Numbered from the stretch's first letter, positions 19,470-29,991 are shown. The stretch is DNA of 64,000 nt from an uncultured Pelagibacteraceae bacterium (GCA_902537555.1 CACBBR010000006.1:1-64000); one strand, 5' to 3'. A program made the numbers and translations. The notes: generated by a model not told the origin, from the sequence alone.

Positions 19470-20636
19470 TTAAGCACTTCTATAAAGTTTAGTCATAACA
19501 AATTCTTTATGACCCAAGGCTTCTGCACATGTTAATCTTCCATTAGCAACTCTTATAGTTGATTTAATTAACTCGTCACCAGCTTGACTTAAGTTCATCT
19601 CTCGAGACAATATTTTTGATACATCAACATCAATATGTTCACTCATAGTTTTTGCCGTGAGAGGGTTTGCGGTCAATTTTATTACAGGTTCAATTGGATT
19701 TCCGATAATGTTTCCTTGCCCTGTTGGAAATAAGTGAATATTAAACCCACCTGCAGCTTGCAAAGTAACACACTCAGCTGCCGCTGATGAAGTGTCCATA
19801 AAGTATAAGCCAGCTCCTTTAGTTGGCTCTTCTGCAGGCCCTAAAACATCTATAAATTGACACCCACCAATTTTTTGAAAGTTACCAAAAGCCTTTTCCT
19901 CAATAGTAGTTAATCCACCAGCTATATTTCCTGCCGTAGGTTGACTTTCGGAAAGGTCATCAGTTGCTTCTTTAAGAATAAAATCATTGTAATCGTTCCA
20001 TGTCTTTTTGAATTTTGCTTGTGCCTCAGGTGTTTTTCCTCTTTTCTCACAAACTGTTTCAGCACCTGTCAGTTCAGAAGTTTCTCCAAAACATAAATGA
20101 ACACCTAGTGGTTCTAATTTATCCATAAGGTTGCCAACCGTTGGATTAGAAGCTAGTCCAGATGTCGTATCAGACTCACCACATTTAACTGAAATCCATA
20201 AATCGCTCATTGGACATTCTTCTCTTTGTTTCTCAGATGCCCACATCGAAAATTCTTGCGCTTTTTTTGATACTTTTGCAATTGTATCAATATCACCCAC
20301 ACCTTCTATACTAAAACCTTCAACTGGTTTTCCTGTAGTCGCAATCGCATCAACAATTCTTTTTGTCCACTTAGGCTCAATTCCTATAACAATCACTGCT
20401 GCTACATTCGGATTTTTTCCTGTTCCGATCATTGTTCTAAAGTGTAGTTCTAGATCAGCACCAAACTGTAATCGCCCATAAGAGTGAGGTAAAGCTATGG
20501 TGCCTTTAATATTATTTGCTACAGCTTCAGCACAAGCATTTGAAATATCATCAACAGGAAGAATTATAACATGATTACGTGTCCCAGCTCTTCCATTTTC
20601 TCTTTTATACCCTAAAAAACTTTTTGGAATTTCCAT
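19470..20636 (-). CDS. suyB: (2R)-sulfolactate sulfo-lyase beta subunit (UxaA family)
   Basis: [37 protein letters not shown]...[22 protein letters not shown]; adjacent small SAF-type subunit and xsc. Confidence 0.85.
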   Translation of the reverse strand: MEIPKSFLGYKRENGRAGTRNHVIILPVDDISNACAEAVANNIKGTIALPHSYGRLQFGADLELHFRTMIGTGKNPNVAAVIVIGIEPKWTKRIVDAIATTGKPVEGFSIEGVGDIDTIAKVSKKAQEFSMWASEKQREECPMSDLWISVKCGESDTTSGLASNPTVGNLMDKLEPLGVHLCFGETSELTGAETVCEKRGKTPEAQAKFKKTWNDYNDFILKEATDDLSESQPTAGNIAGGLTTIEEKAFGNFQKIGGCQFIDVLGPAEEPTKGAGLYFMDTSSAAAECVTLQAAGGFNIHLFPTGQGNIIGNPIEPVIKLTANPLTAKTMSEHIDVDVSKILSREMNLSQAGDELIKSTIRVANGRLTCAEALGHKEFVMTKLYRSA

Positions 20637-20639
20637 AAA

Positions 20640-20927
20640 TTACCACTTTTTTGTTTTTACATTATGAACATGAACATGTTCACCTTTTTTAATATTTGTT
20701 ACTACTTTCCCAATATCATGTCCGTATTTTAAAATCGTATCTCCTTCATTTAAGTCAACCATAGCAATTTTATGCCCTAAAGGTATTTCGTCTTTTGATT
20801 GAATTGATACGGATTTGTCATTCTCCATTATCCAACAGTTACAATCTTGATTTGGTGTTATTTTTTCAATAACTACAACACCTACATTGTCTTTTTCATC
20901 ATGAATTATTATATCTGTATTAGACAT
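20640..20927 (-). CDS. suyA: (2R)-sulfolactate sulfo-lyase alpha subunit (SAF domain)
   Basis: 95 aa UxaA N-terminal-like: EIPLGHKIAMVDLNEGDTILKYGHDIGKVVTNIKKGEHVHVHNVKT. Confidence 0.85.
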   Translation of the reverse strand: MSNTDIIIHDEKDNVGVVVIEKITPNQDCNCWIMENDKSVSIQSKDEIPLGHKIAMVDLNEGDTILKYGHDIGKVVTNIKKGEHVHVHNVKTKKW

Positions 20928-21017
20928 TGTGACGATTTCTTTATTTGAAATTTGAACAATCTTATATATTAATCGATCACTTTAACAAATAAAAAAAGAA
21001 TTAAGAAAGGCTGCACT

Positions 21018-22802
21018 ATGACCAAAATGACTACAGAAGAAGCATTTATAAAAGTTCTTCAAATGCACGGAATTGAACACTCGTTTGGAATTATAGGTTC
21101 AGCTTTTATGGCTATATCTGATTTGTTTCCTAAAGCAGGAATTACTTTTTGGGATGTGGCGCATGAAACTAATGGTGGTTTAATCGCAGATGGTTACACC
21201 AGAGCTACTGGAAAAATGTCAATGGTTATTGCTCAAAATGGGCCAGGTATAACAGGATTAGTTACTCCAATTAAAACAGCTTACTGGAACCATACACCAT
21301 TGCTTTTAGTGACACCACAAGCAGCTAACAAAACTATGGGTCAAGGTGGTTTTCAAGAAGTTGAACAAATGAATTTATTTAAAGATATGGTTTGCTATCA
21401 AGAAGAAGTTAGAGACCCTTCTAGGATGGCGGAAGTATTAAATAGAGTTATAGAAAAAGCATTCAGAGGATCAGCACCAGCACAAATAAATGTACCTAGA
21501 GATTATTGGACACAAGTTATTGATATTGAATTACCACCAATTGTTAGATTTGAAAGACAGGGTGGAGGAAAAGAGGCAATAGATAAAGCAGCAAAATTGT
21601 TATCAGATGCAAAATTTCCAGTAATTTTATCAGGAGCAGGAGTAGTAATAGGTGACGCTATAGAGGATTGTATAAAGTTAGCAGAAAAATTAGATGCGCC
21701 TGTATGTAATGGATACCAACACAATGACAGTTTTCCTGGTAGTCATCCTTTAGCAGTTGGACCGCTTGGTTACAATGGATCAAAAGCAGGCATGGAATTG
21801 ATCTCTAAAGCTGATGTTGTTCTTGCATTAGGAACAAGATTAAATCCTTTCTCAACTTTACCGGGATATGGAATTGATTATTGGCCGAAAAATGCAAAAA
21901 TAATTCAAGTAGATATGAACCCAGATAGAATTGGTTTGACAAAAAAAGTGACAGTTGGAATTTGTGGGGATGCTAAAATGGTATCTCAACAGATTTTAGA
22001 GAACCTATCACCCACCGCTGGAGACAATGGAAGGGAAGATAGAAAAAACTTAATTCATCAAACTAAATCTGCTTGGTTACAAACTTTAACAAGTTTGGAT
22101 CATGAAGATGATGATCCTGGTACAGTTTGGAATAAAGAAGCTAGAGAAAGAGACTCAGATAGGATGTCACCAAGGCAAGCTTGGAGAGCAATACAGGCAG
22201 GGATGCCCGAAGATGTTATTATTTCAAGCGATATAGGAAACAATTGTGCAATAGGTAATGCTTACCCTACGTTTGAAAAACCACGAAAGTATTTAGCACC
22301 AGGTTTGTTTGGACCATGTGGATACGGATTTCCATCTATTTTAGGAGCTAAAATTGGATGTCCGGATACACCAGTCATAGGTTTTGCTGGAGACGGAGCT
22401 TTTGGAATTAGTATGAATGAGATGAGTTCTTGTGCAAGAGAAGAATGGCCAGCTATTACAATGGTAATATTTAGAAATTATCAATGGGGAGCAGAAAAAA
22501 GAAATTCAATATTGTGGTTTGATGACAATTTTGTAGGCACTGAATTAGATCCAGAATTAAGCTATGCAAAAGTTGCAAATGCTTGTGGCTTAAAAGGAGT
22601 AACAGTAAAAACCATGGAAGAAACTACAAAAGCTATTAAACAATCTTGTGAAGATCAAAAACAAGGTATCACAACATTTATTGAAGTAATTTTAAATCAA
22701 GAATTAGGAGAGCCTTTTAGAAGAGACGCAATGAAAAAACCAGTAAAAGTAGCTGGCATCGAAAAATCTGATATGAAGCCTCAAAAATCACTAGCTAGTT
22801 AA
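21018..22802 (+). CDS. xsc: Sulfoacetaldehyde acetyltransferase (ThDP enzyme)
   Basis: GIIGSAFMAISDLFPKAGITFWDVAHETNGGLIADGYTRATGKMSMVIAQNGPGITG ... GFAGDGAFGISMNE. Confidence 0.92.
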   Translation: MTKMTTEEAFIKVLQMHGIEHSFGIIGSAFMAISDLFPKAGITFWDVAHETNGGLIADGYTRATGKMSMVIAQNGPGITGLVTPIKTAYWNHTPLLLVTPQAANKTMGQGGFQEVEQMNLFKDMVCYQEEVRDPSRMAEVLNRVIEKAFRGSAPAQINVPRDYWTQVIDIELPPIVRFERQGGGKEAIDKAAKLLSDAKFPVILSGAGVVIGDAIEDCIKLAEKLDAPVCNGYQHNDSFPGSHPLAVGPLGYNGSKAGMELISKADVVLALGTRLNPFSTLPGYGIDYWPKNAKIIQVDMNPDRIGLTKKVTVGICGDAKMVSQQILENLSPTAGDNGREDRKNLIHQTKSAWLQTLTSLDHEDDDPGTVWNKEARERDSDRMSPRQAWRAIQAGMPEDVIISSDIGNNCAIGNAYPTFEKPRKYLAPGLFGPCGYGFPSILGAKIGCPDTPVIGFAGDGAFGISMNEMSSCAREEWPAITMVIFRNYQWGAEKRNSILWFDDNFVGTELDPELSYAKVANACGLKGVTVKTMEETTKAIKQSCEDQKQGITTFIEVILNQELGEPFRRDAMKKPVKVAGIEKSDMKPQKSLAS

Positions 22803-22854
22803 GAATAAGTATATTCCATAGGCAAATAAACTTATATATTATTGATAATCACTT

Positions 22855-23856
22855 ATGGATATAGAATTAGATAAATGGTTTAGACCAAAAATTGATAAAG
22901 AAGTTTTAAGAAAACTTTCAAAAAAATCTGACCTTAAAGGAATACTCCATGTAGGTATTTATTTTTGTTTTTTAATAATGACAGGTTTATTTGCCTATTA
23001 TACTTGGGGCACATGGTGGTCAGTATTTTGGTTTTATGTTTATGGAAACATTTATTGTTTTTGTAATCCGATATGGCACGAGACAGGACACAAAACTGCA
23101 TTTAAGACAAAATCTCTTAATGAATTTTTTTATTATTTAGCGAGTTTTATGGCATACTTTGAGCCAACTAGATGGAGATTTACTCATTTTGTTCATCATG
23201 GAAATACTTATTCAACAAAAGATCCTTATGACCATGAAATTGAGTATGACAATAATTTAAAAGATACCCCAAAAAAATTAATAATGAATTTAATTCCTTT
23301 TGGTGAATTATTATTTTTTAAAAAAAGTATTGCTTTTGAAGTTATAAAACATGCTTTTGGTATACAGACTAAAGTTATGATTGATAGTATTCCAGAAAAT
23401 GCAAGACCTAGATCTATTATGATATCAAGAATTTATGTTGGTATCTGGTTATCTATAATTATATGGTCTCTACTAATATCTTCGTGGTTACCAGCATTGT
23501 ATCTTTTATTGCCTCATTATTACGGAAAAGGATTGCACAAATTTGTTGCTTTTACACAACACGCTGGTTTAGCTAGAGACGTAAAAGATCATAGATTGTC
23601 AGCAAGAGATATGAAATTGAACCCAATTCTTAGTTTTCTATATTGGAAAATGGAATATCATTGTGTGCATCATATGTTCCCAACGGTTCCAGCTTATAAT
23701 TTAGAAAAATTACATTTGCATCTAAAAGACCAACTACCAACTATTAAAAATGGATTATTTGAAACTTATAAAGAAATCATTCCAGCTCTTATAAAACAAA
23801 GATACAAATCAGATTATCATTTAAATGTAAATTTACCAAATCAGCAAGCTTCTTAA
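22855..23856 (+). CDS. Membrane fatty-acid desaturase/hydroxylase family protein
   Basis: Histidine boxes HETGHK, HFVHHGNT, HCVHHMFP; multiple TM segments. Confidence 0.85.
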   Translation: MDIELDKWFRPKIDKEVLRKLSKKSDLKGILHVGIYFCFLIMTGLFAYYTWGTWWSVFWFYVYGNIYCFCNPIWHETGHKTAFKTKSLNEFFYYLASFMAYFEPTRWRFTHFVHHGNTYSTKDPYDHEIEYDNNLKDTPKKLIMNLIPFGELLFFKKSIAFEVIKHAFGIQTKVMIDSIPENARPRSIMISRIYVGIWLSIIIWSLLISSWLPALYLLLPHYYGKGLHKFVAFTQHAGLARDVKDHRLSARDMKLNPILSFLYWKMEYHCVHHMFPTVPAYNLEKLHLHLKDQLPTIKNGLFETYKEIIPALIKQRYKSDYHLNVNLPNQQAS

Positions 23857-24044
23857 TGAATAAAAAATATAAATTATGGTTATTTTTTGGTGCAGCAGTT
23901 ATCTTCCTTTACCTAAGTGTTGAAAAATATGAGGATTTTAGTCTTCAAAAATCTATTTCATCATGCACTATAGCAAAAAGTAAATTAAAAAATATCGATC
24001 CAAAAGAAGCCAGATTAATTTGCGAAAAAGAGATAAAAAATTAA
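23856..24044 (+). CDS. Small 62-aa membrane/secreted protein
   Basis: MNKKYKLWLFFGAAVIFLYLSVEKY...; immediately follows the desaturase stop codon. Confidence 0.6.
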   Translation: MNKKYKLWLFFGAAVIFLYLSVEKYEDFSLQKSISSCTIAKSKLKNIDPKEARLICEKEIKN

Positions 24045-24053
24045 GCTGAATTT

Positions 24054-25319
24054 TTAGAGTAAATTTGGCAACCAAGTAGAAAATTTAGGAAATAAAATCA
24101 TTAATATTCCATAAATAATTCCAACAATTGTAAATAAAGGTACCTCCTTAAAAGCATTAGCAGGATTTTCTTTTATAACTCCAGCAGCAGTATATATTCC
24201 AACACATACTGGTGGTGTGATCATTCCTATTCCAGCAAAAGCAACAAATACTACATAAAGGTGTAATAAACTTTGATCGAAAGACAATGTTAATGCAGCA
24301 AAAATTGGAACAGTTAAATAAAATACTGGAACTATTTCAATAAATGTCCCTAAAATTAAACAAATAGTTCCTAACATTATCCAGAACAAATTCACACTTA
24401 CACCCATATCTGTAAAGTAGGTTATAATTTTTTGAGGTGCTTGAGTATAAGTAAGCACGACACTTAAAAAAGTAGCTGTTGCAATAATTGAAAAAATTAC
24501 AGCCGTAATGATTGCAGTATCTTTCAAACAACTTAATAAAGACTGAAAAGTTAATTCTCTATAAATTAAAAATCCTATAGCTACAGCATAAACTCCAGCA
24601 ACTGCTGCAGACTCTGATGGAGTTAAAAAACCTGCATATATTCCACCCAATATTATAACTGGAGTTATTAATGCTGGTAGAGCTGCAATAAAAGAACTTA
24701 ATCTTTCTTTAAATGTAGCTTTTTTATCAGCTCGTATATGCCTGCACTTAAATAATACTAAAAGAACCATTAAAATCAGAAGAATAATTCCAGGTATGAC
24801 TCCTGCTGCAAAAGTTTTTGAAACAGGAACATAAGTTAGTGCACTAAATAAAATAGCTGCATTTGAAGGCGGTATCAGAGCTTCAAGTAAAGCTGCTGAT
24901 GCCGCAAGCACTACAACAAAAGGAGTAGGGTAACCTTGTTCAATCATTTTAGGCATCATAATTGTTCCTACTGCAGTAATTGCGGCCAATATAGAACCAC
25001 AGAATGCCGCAAAGAAACCCATTGCAATAACCATTGCAACACCTAAACCACCTGGCCAATGTCCAACTAAAGTTGTTGCAAATCTTACTAGTCTAAGTGC
25101 TGCTCCACCTTTAAGCATCGCCATCCCGCTAAAAATAAATAATGGTACAGCAATTAATACATGCTTTGTTAGAGCCCCAAAAGATACTTGAATTAAAACA
25201 GACCAAGGTAGATTAAGTCCACCTATAGCAGCTATAGAGCTACCTAAACCAAATACTAAAAAAATAGGAACAGAAATTATAAGAGCTACTAAAGATAATA
25301 TAGAAGCTAATGCAAACAT
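24054..25319 (-). CDS. dctM: TRAP transporter large permease (DctM)
   Basis: DctM family multi-TM sequence (LIPPSNAAILFSALTYVPVSKTFAAGVIPG). Confidence 0.93.
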   Translation of the reverse strand: MFALASILSLVALIISVPIFLVFGLGSSIAAIGGLNLPWSVLIQVSFGALTKHVLIAVPLFIFSGMAMLKGGAALRLVRFATTLVGHWPGGLGVAMVIAMGFFAAFCGSILAAITAVGTIMMPKMIEQGYPTPFVVVLAASAALLEALIPPSNAAILFSALTYVPVSKTFAAGVIPGIILLILMVLLVLFKCRHIRADKKATFKERLSSFIAALPALITPVIILGGIYAGFLTPSESAAVAGVYAVAIGFLIYRELTFQSLLSCLKDTAIITAVIFSIIATATFLSVVLTYTQAPQKIITYFTDMGVSVNLFWIMLGTICLILGTFIEIVPVFYLTVPIFAALTLSFDQSLLHLYVVFVAFAGIGMITPPVCVGIYTAAGVIKENPANAFKEVPLFTIVGIIYGILMILFPKFSTWLPNLL

Positions 25320-25810
25320 TAATTTTTTATTAAATTTATAATGTTGTCAAATAATAACTCTAATGATGTAAGAGCTAATATCAAGAAACCAACAGGGAAA
25401 GCTAAAAACATCCACCAAATAGGAATACTAATTTCAATTTCCATGACTTGGCCTAAATTAAAATACATTACTGTAGCATCAAGACCAGCTTTAAAGAAAA
25501 TACAAGCTGATATAAGAGCAACTAAATTGACAACTAAGAATAAAATTTCTTTATTTTTTTTTTTTAGTATAGGAGTTAAAAAATCAACTTTTATATGTTG
25601 GCCTTTTTTTAGTAAAGGTCCTAATAAAGGAAATACTAACCAGCTTACTAAAACAGGAGGTAATTCTATGAACCAAGCAAACCCAGTACCTGTTATGAAT
25701 CTTGTGGCTGCACTTAAAAATAAAGCAGCAACCATTATAAAAATAATTAACATTGCGAGAGTTAACGAAGCCGAAGCTAAATAATTGTTAATTGCTCGCA
25801 ATGCTTTCAT
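25319..25810 (-). CDS. dctQ: TRAP transporter small permease (DctQ)
   Basis: Four-TM DctQ pattern between DctM and DctP. Confidence 0.9.
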   Translation of the reverse strand: MKALRAINNYLASASLTLAMLIIFIMVAALFLSAATRFITGTGFAWFIELPPVLVSWLVFPLLGPLLKKGQHIKVDFLTPILKKKNKEILFLVVNLVALISACIFFKAGLDATVMYFNLGQVMEIEISIPIWWMFLAFPVGFLILALTSLELLFDNIINLIKN

Positions 25811-25837
25811 ATTTTAGTACTTAACAAATAACTTATT

Positions 25838-26854
25838 TTAGTTATTTTTTGCGTACTCTTGAGCTGCTTTTAAAGCATCAGCATCAATCATTTTTGCCAT
25901 AGCAGGCATAACTTTATCTTTCATAAGTTGATCAAATTTAGCTTTTTCAGCTCCTGAAAGAGTAGTTACCACACCGCCTCTGTCTTGGAATTCTTTAAGA
26001 ACAGACTCACCATGATCCATAATTCTATCTGTTGAAAGAGTTCCAACTTCTTTTCCAACATCCATAATTATTTTTTGTAAATCTGGAGGCAAACTATTAA
26101 ACCAAGTAGAATTAGCCATAATATAAGCATCAGCATAATATTGGTAAGGCTTTTGAGCATATTTTAAAAATTCCCACCAACTATAAGCTTTAATACTTCC
26201 TGGAGGACTATTTATTGTATCAATCATTCCTGATTGAAGAGCATTATATACCTCTCCTGTTTTTAAAGAGACACGATTTGCTCCAAGTGCATCCCACATA
26301 GGCTCTTCACTCTTAAGCAATCTTCTAGCCTTTAAACCTTTCATTGCATCAATACCAGTTAACTCTCTCGCACTAGAAATTGACATCACTGGTCCGACAG
26401 GGTTGTACATAACTAAAGTTGAATTAGTTTTTTTAGTCAACTCTCCCCAAATTTCTTTTCCTTTAGGAGAATTTTGAAAAAATCCTCTTTGTTGCTCCCA
26501 AGAATTAAACAAACCAGGAAAAGAGGCTACATTAAAATTTTTATTTATTGGCGGAAAACTTACAACACCAACAATTCCTCCTAGTTCAACTGCACCTGAT
26601 GTAACAGCTCCCATTACTTCTCTAATTCCAAAAAGTTGTTTTGATGGATAAACTTCAATTTTTAATTTTCCATTAGCTCTTTTATTAACTTCATCAGCAA
26701 ATATTTGAGCATGTTTCGCACTATGGTGTTTTGGACTCCAGTGAACCGAAAGTCTGCCCACTATTTCTGCAAATGCTGCTGTTGAAGATGCTAAAAATGA
26801 AATAATTATTACAAAACTCATAAAAGCTTTATTAATTGATTTTAATTTAATCAT
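25838..26854 (-). CDS. dctP: TRAP transporter solute-binding protein (DctP family)
   Basis: Signal peptide; GRLSVHWSPKHHSAKHAQIFADEVNKRANGKLKIEVYPSKQLFG. Confidence 0.92.
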   Translation of the reverse strand: MIKLKSINKAFMSFVIIISFLASSTAAFAEIVGRLSVHWSPKHHSAKHAQIFADEVNKRANGKLKIEVYPSKQLFGIREVMGAVTSGAVELGGIVGVVSFPPINKNFNVASFPGLFNSWEQQRGFFQNSPKGKEIWGELTKKTNSTLVMYNPVGPVMSISSARELTGIDAMKGLKARRLLKSEEPMWDALGANRVSLKTGEVYNALQSGMIDTINSPPGSIKAYSWWEFLKYAQKPYQYYADAYIMANSTWFNSLPPDLQKIIMDVGKEVGTLSTDRIMDHGESVLKEFQDRGGVVTTLSGAEKAKFDQLMKDKVMPAMAKMIDADALKAAQEYAKNN

Positions 26855-26983
26855 TTTTTTCCTCTCTCTCTATTTTTTATAAAGGTAGTTTATTATTTGA
26901 CGAAGATAAGACAATCTAAAATTATTCTATTATCAATTGAATAAGAAACAATATTGAATTAAATTAAGATTATAATTTAGACT

Positions 26984-27166
26984 ATGAATCCAACAGATAT
27001 ATTATTGAGTATTGCAATAGTAGGAATTTACACTCTCATTTATGTATATTTAAAATCAAAATACGATGATAATAAAACTATTATCAAGTTATTTGCTTAC
27101 GGTTTCGCTTATGCAACAATAATTACAGGTATACTTTATTACTTAATTAAGTTTATAGCCTCATAA
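26984..27166 (+). CDS. Small 60-aa two-TM membrane protein
   Basis: MNPTDILLSIAIVGIYTLIYVYLKSKYDDNKTIIKLFAYGFAYATIITGILYYLIKFIAS. Confidence 0.6.
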   Translation: MNPTDILLSIAIVGIYTLIYVYLKSKYDDNKTIIKLFAYGFAYATIITGILYYLIKFIAS

Positions 27167-27172
27167 AGTAAA

Positions 27173-27859
27173 ATGAGACAGAAATTAGAATTAATATATT
27201 TTAAAATGAGAGCTCTGGCTGAAGCTCCTCGCTTATTATTTCATTACACAAATATTGAATATGAAGATTTTATGTCATGGGAATATTATGATAAGGAGTG
27301 GTTAGAGGTAAAACCTAATATTCCATTTAAACAATTACCTATGTTAATTATAGATAATAAGCATGAGATTTGTCAAAGCATGGCAATCATGACATTTATT
27401 GAAAATTTAGCAGGTATTAACATTTCTGATCCAATATTAAATGCTAAAGCAAATGCCATAATGCAAAGTGCCCAAGAACTCTTTATGCCTCTTAATCCAA
27501 CAGTTAACTTTGCAACGGGTGAGAAATTTGTTAAAAAAAAAGAGAATATGACACCTTTCTTACTTTCAAGATTCGAAGATCTTGAAAACGCTTTGAAAGA
27601 AAATGATAAAAAATTTTTTATTTATAACGAACCAAGAGCATGTGATTTTGTTGCTTTTCATCATTTAGATTTATCTAAATTACTTGATCCTTTCATTATA
27701 AAAAAATTTCCTAGGTTAGAGAAATTTCTAGAAGATATCATGTCAATCCCTAGTGTTAAATCTTATTTAGATAAGCGTCCTAAATTAGTTGATGTAAGTG
27801 TTGAACCCAAATTAGTTATCGACGGAATAGAACATCCAACTGGTGTAAAAAAAACTTAG
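27173..27859 (+). CDS. Glutathione S-transferase family protein
   Basis: LIYFKMRALAEAPRLLFHYTNIEYED ... PFKQLPMLIIDNKHEICQSMAIMTFIE. Confidence 0.85.
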   Translation: MRQKLELIYFKMRALAEAPRLLFHYTNIEYEDFMSWEYYDKEWLEVKPNIPFKQLPMLIIDNKHEICQSMAIMTFIENLAGINISDPILNAKANAIMQSAQELFMPLNPTVNFATGEKFVKKKENMTPFLLSRFEDLENALKENDKKFFIYNEPRACDFVAFHHLDLSKLLDPFIIKKFPRLEKFLEDIMSIPSVKSYLDKRPKLVDVSVEPKLVIDGIEHPTGVKKT

Positions 27860-27885
27860 TATTTATTGAATATTAAATTTTCTAT

Positions 27886-28362
27886 TTATCCAGCGTAAGG
27901 TAATACTCTCGTAGTGTTACCAAATATAATTACTACTCGCTCACCATTTTCAATTCTAATATCATTCCCTTGAACGATAGCAATATCGTCATCACTATCA
28001 TCTATATTGATTATATATTGATACCCTTGATGATTACCAAACATTGCTTCAGTCACATAACCTAGTGCGGCTCCACCAATTGTAGCATAGACAATTGCAA
28101 TCTCCTCACATTTTGCTCCAGCTATTAATTTTTTTCCATCGTCACATACTTGAGTTCCGAGAAGACCCCCAATCATAGCGCCTGTTGATGCACCAATAAG
28201 ACTCCCTTCTCCTTTAACTTTAACAGGTAAAGATGATATTATGTTGCCATATTGGATATTTTTAATTTTTTGCGCATCCGATCTTTTAACAGAGGTAGGA
28301 TTTGTAGTGTTACACGCGACTAAAATAAAAAAGAATAAAATAAATATTGAATTGATTTTCAT
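27886..28362 (-). CDS. Glycine-zipper outer-membrane lipoprotein (SlyB/Pcp-like)
   Basis: Lipobox-like FFILVACN; glycine-zipper GASTGAMIGGLLGTQ ... GGAALGY. Confidence 0.8.
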   Translation of the reverse strand: MKINSIFILFFFILVACNTTNPTSVKRSDAQKIKNIQYGNIISSLPVKVKGEGSLIGASTGAMIGGLLGTQVCDDGKKLIAGAKCEEIAIVYATIGGAALGYVTEAMFGNHQGYQYIINIDDSDDDIAIVQGNDIRIENGERVVIIFGNTTRVLPYAG

Positions 28363-28475
28363 ATAGAATTATTAAAATTAAAATTTGCCATAATTAGGGC
28401 ATGTTGGAAAAGAGTTTTAATGAAAACTTGTTTGTAATAAAGATTAAAAGTAGTATAAAGCAACAATTATTTTAA

Positions 28476-28552
28476 GGCGGGGTAGCTCAGTTGGTTAGAG
28501 CGCGGGACTCATAAGCCCGAGGTCAGTGGTTCGATCCCACTTCCCGCTACCA
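28476..28552 (+). tRNA. tRNA-Met (anticodon CAT, elongator-type)
   Basis: GGCGGGGTAGCTCAGTTGGTTAGAGCGCGGGACTCATAAGCCCGAGGTCAGTGGTTCGATCCCACTTCCCGCTACCA; full cloverleaf with encoded CCA. Confidence 0.95.
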
Positions 28553-28554
28553 AA

Positions 28555-29082
28555 TTAATGACCAGGAAAATCCATCAAATTTTCAACTTTGTAACCTTTT
28601 TTTAGAAGATTATCACAGCCACCTAAATCAAAAAGATTTATTACAAATATAAAAGCTGAAATATTTCCTTTAGAAATTTCTACAAGTTTTGCTGCAGCTT
28701 CTGCAGTCCCTCCTGTTGCTATCAAATCATCTATAATAAGAACAGACTCGTTTTCTGAAATCGAATCTTTATGAACCTCAATCGTTGCTGTTCCATATTC
28801 AAGCTCGAAATCGACTGAATGAACATCAGCAGGGAGTTTATTTTTTTTTCTTAACATTATGAATGGTTTTTTTAATATGTAAGAAACAGCTGACGCAAAC
28901 ACAAAACCACGAGACTCAATTGCAGCAATTTTATCTACTTTAAATTTTTTGGATCTTTCAACAATTTGATTAATTGTTTCCTCAAAAGCAGTCTCATTCT
29001 TTATTAAAGTGGTTATATCTCTAAATAAAATACCTTTTTTAGGATAATCTTTAATTGAGCGAATATAATCTTTTAAATCCAT
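28555..29082 (-). CDS. apt: Adenine phosphoribosyltransferase
   Basis: MDLKDYIRSIKDYPKKGILFRDITTLI ... VLIIDDLIATGGTAEAAAKLVE. Confidence 0.95.
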   Translation of the reverse strand: MDLKDYIRSIKDYPKKGILFRDITTLIKNETAFEETINQIVERSKKFKVDKIAAIESRGFVFASAVSYILKKPFIMLRKKNKLPADVHSVDFELEYGTATIEVHKDSISENESVLIIDDLIATGGTAEAAAKLVEISKGNISAFIFVINLFDLGGCDNLLKKGYKVENLMDFPGH

Positions 29083-29118
29083 AATAGTTATTTATAATTA
29101 AATATAATTACTTTTTAC

Positions 29119-29991
29119 ATGGCAAATAATAAATTAGCAATAATTGGTGGAAGTGGTCTTTACGATGTTGAGGAGTTTAAAGATAGAGAATTATTAGATT
29201 TAAATACCCCTTGGGGAAAACCTTCAGATCAAATTTTAAAAACAATTTATGATAACAAAGAAGTTTATTTTCTTCCAAGACATGGGAAAGGACACATTAT
29301 TTCACCATCAAAAATAAATTTTAGAGCAAACATTGATGCATTAAAACAATTAAATGTAACCGATATAGTCTCTGTTTCCGCAGTTGGTTCTTTAAAAGAT
29401 GATTTGCCACCTGGTAAATTTGTTATAGTCGACCAATTTATAGATAGAACTTTTGCGCGAAATAAAACTTTCTTTGATGATGAAATAGTTGCTCACGTAT
29501 CAATGGCTAACCCAACTTCTAAAGGTTTAATGGATGCATGCGAGGATGCAATTAAAAAAGAAGAAATAGATTATCAAAGAGGTGGGACTTATGTGGTAAT
29601 GGAAGGTCCTCAATTTTCCACCTTAGCAGAATCAAATCTATACAGATCATGGAAAGCAGATGTAATTGGAATGACTAATATGCCAGAAGCTAAATTAGCA
29701 AGAGAAGCAGAAATTAGATATGCATCTGTTTCAATGGTCACGGATTATGATTGTTGGCACCCTGATCATGAAAATGTTGATGTTCAACAAGTAATAAAAG
29801 TATTATTAAACAATGCTTCAAAAGCTAAGAGCATGATAAAAAATTTAATTTTAAACTTTGAAAGTCATATTGATCCAAATGATCCAACTAATAATTGTCT
29901 AGATGTAGCAATAATAACATCACCAGAAAAAAGATCAAAAAAAACAAAAGAAAAACTTAATACTATTGCAGGCAGAGTTTTAAATAAGTGA
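29119..29991 (+). CDS. mtnP: S-methyl-5'-thioadenosine phosphorylase
   Basis: LAIIGGSGLYDVEEF ... LPRHGKGHIISPSKINFRANIDALKQLNVTDIVSVSAVGSL ... VVMEGPQFSTLAESNLYR. Confidence 0.95.
   Translation: MANNKLAIIGGSGLYDVEEFKDRELLDLNTPWGKPSDQILKTIYDNKEVYFLPRHGKGHIISPSKINFRANIDALKQLNVTDIVSVSAVGSLKDDLPPGKFVIVDQFIDRTFARNKTFFDDEIVAHVSMANPTSKGLMDACEDAIKKEEIDYQRGGTYVVMEGPQFSTLAESNLYRSWKADVIGMTNMPEAKLAREAEIRYASVSMVTDYDCWHPDHENVDVQQVIKVLLNNASKAKSMIKNLILNFESHIDPNDPTNNCLDVAIITSPEKRSKKTKEKLNTIAGRVLNK

Noticed and set aside
25341-25784. 147-aa plus-strand ORF over dctQ
   Set aside because: Antisense to DctQ, which has family support and operon context
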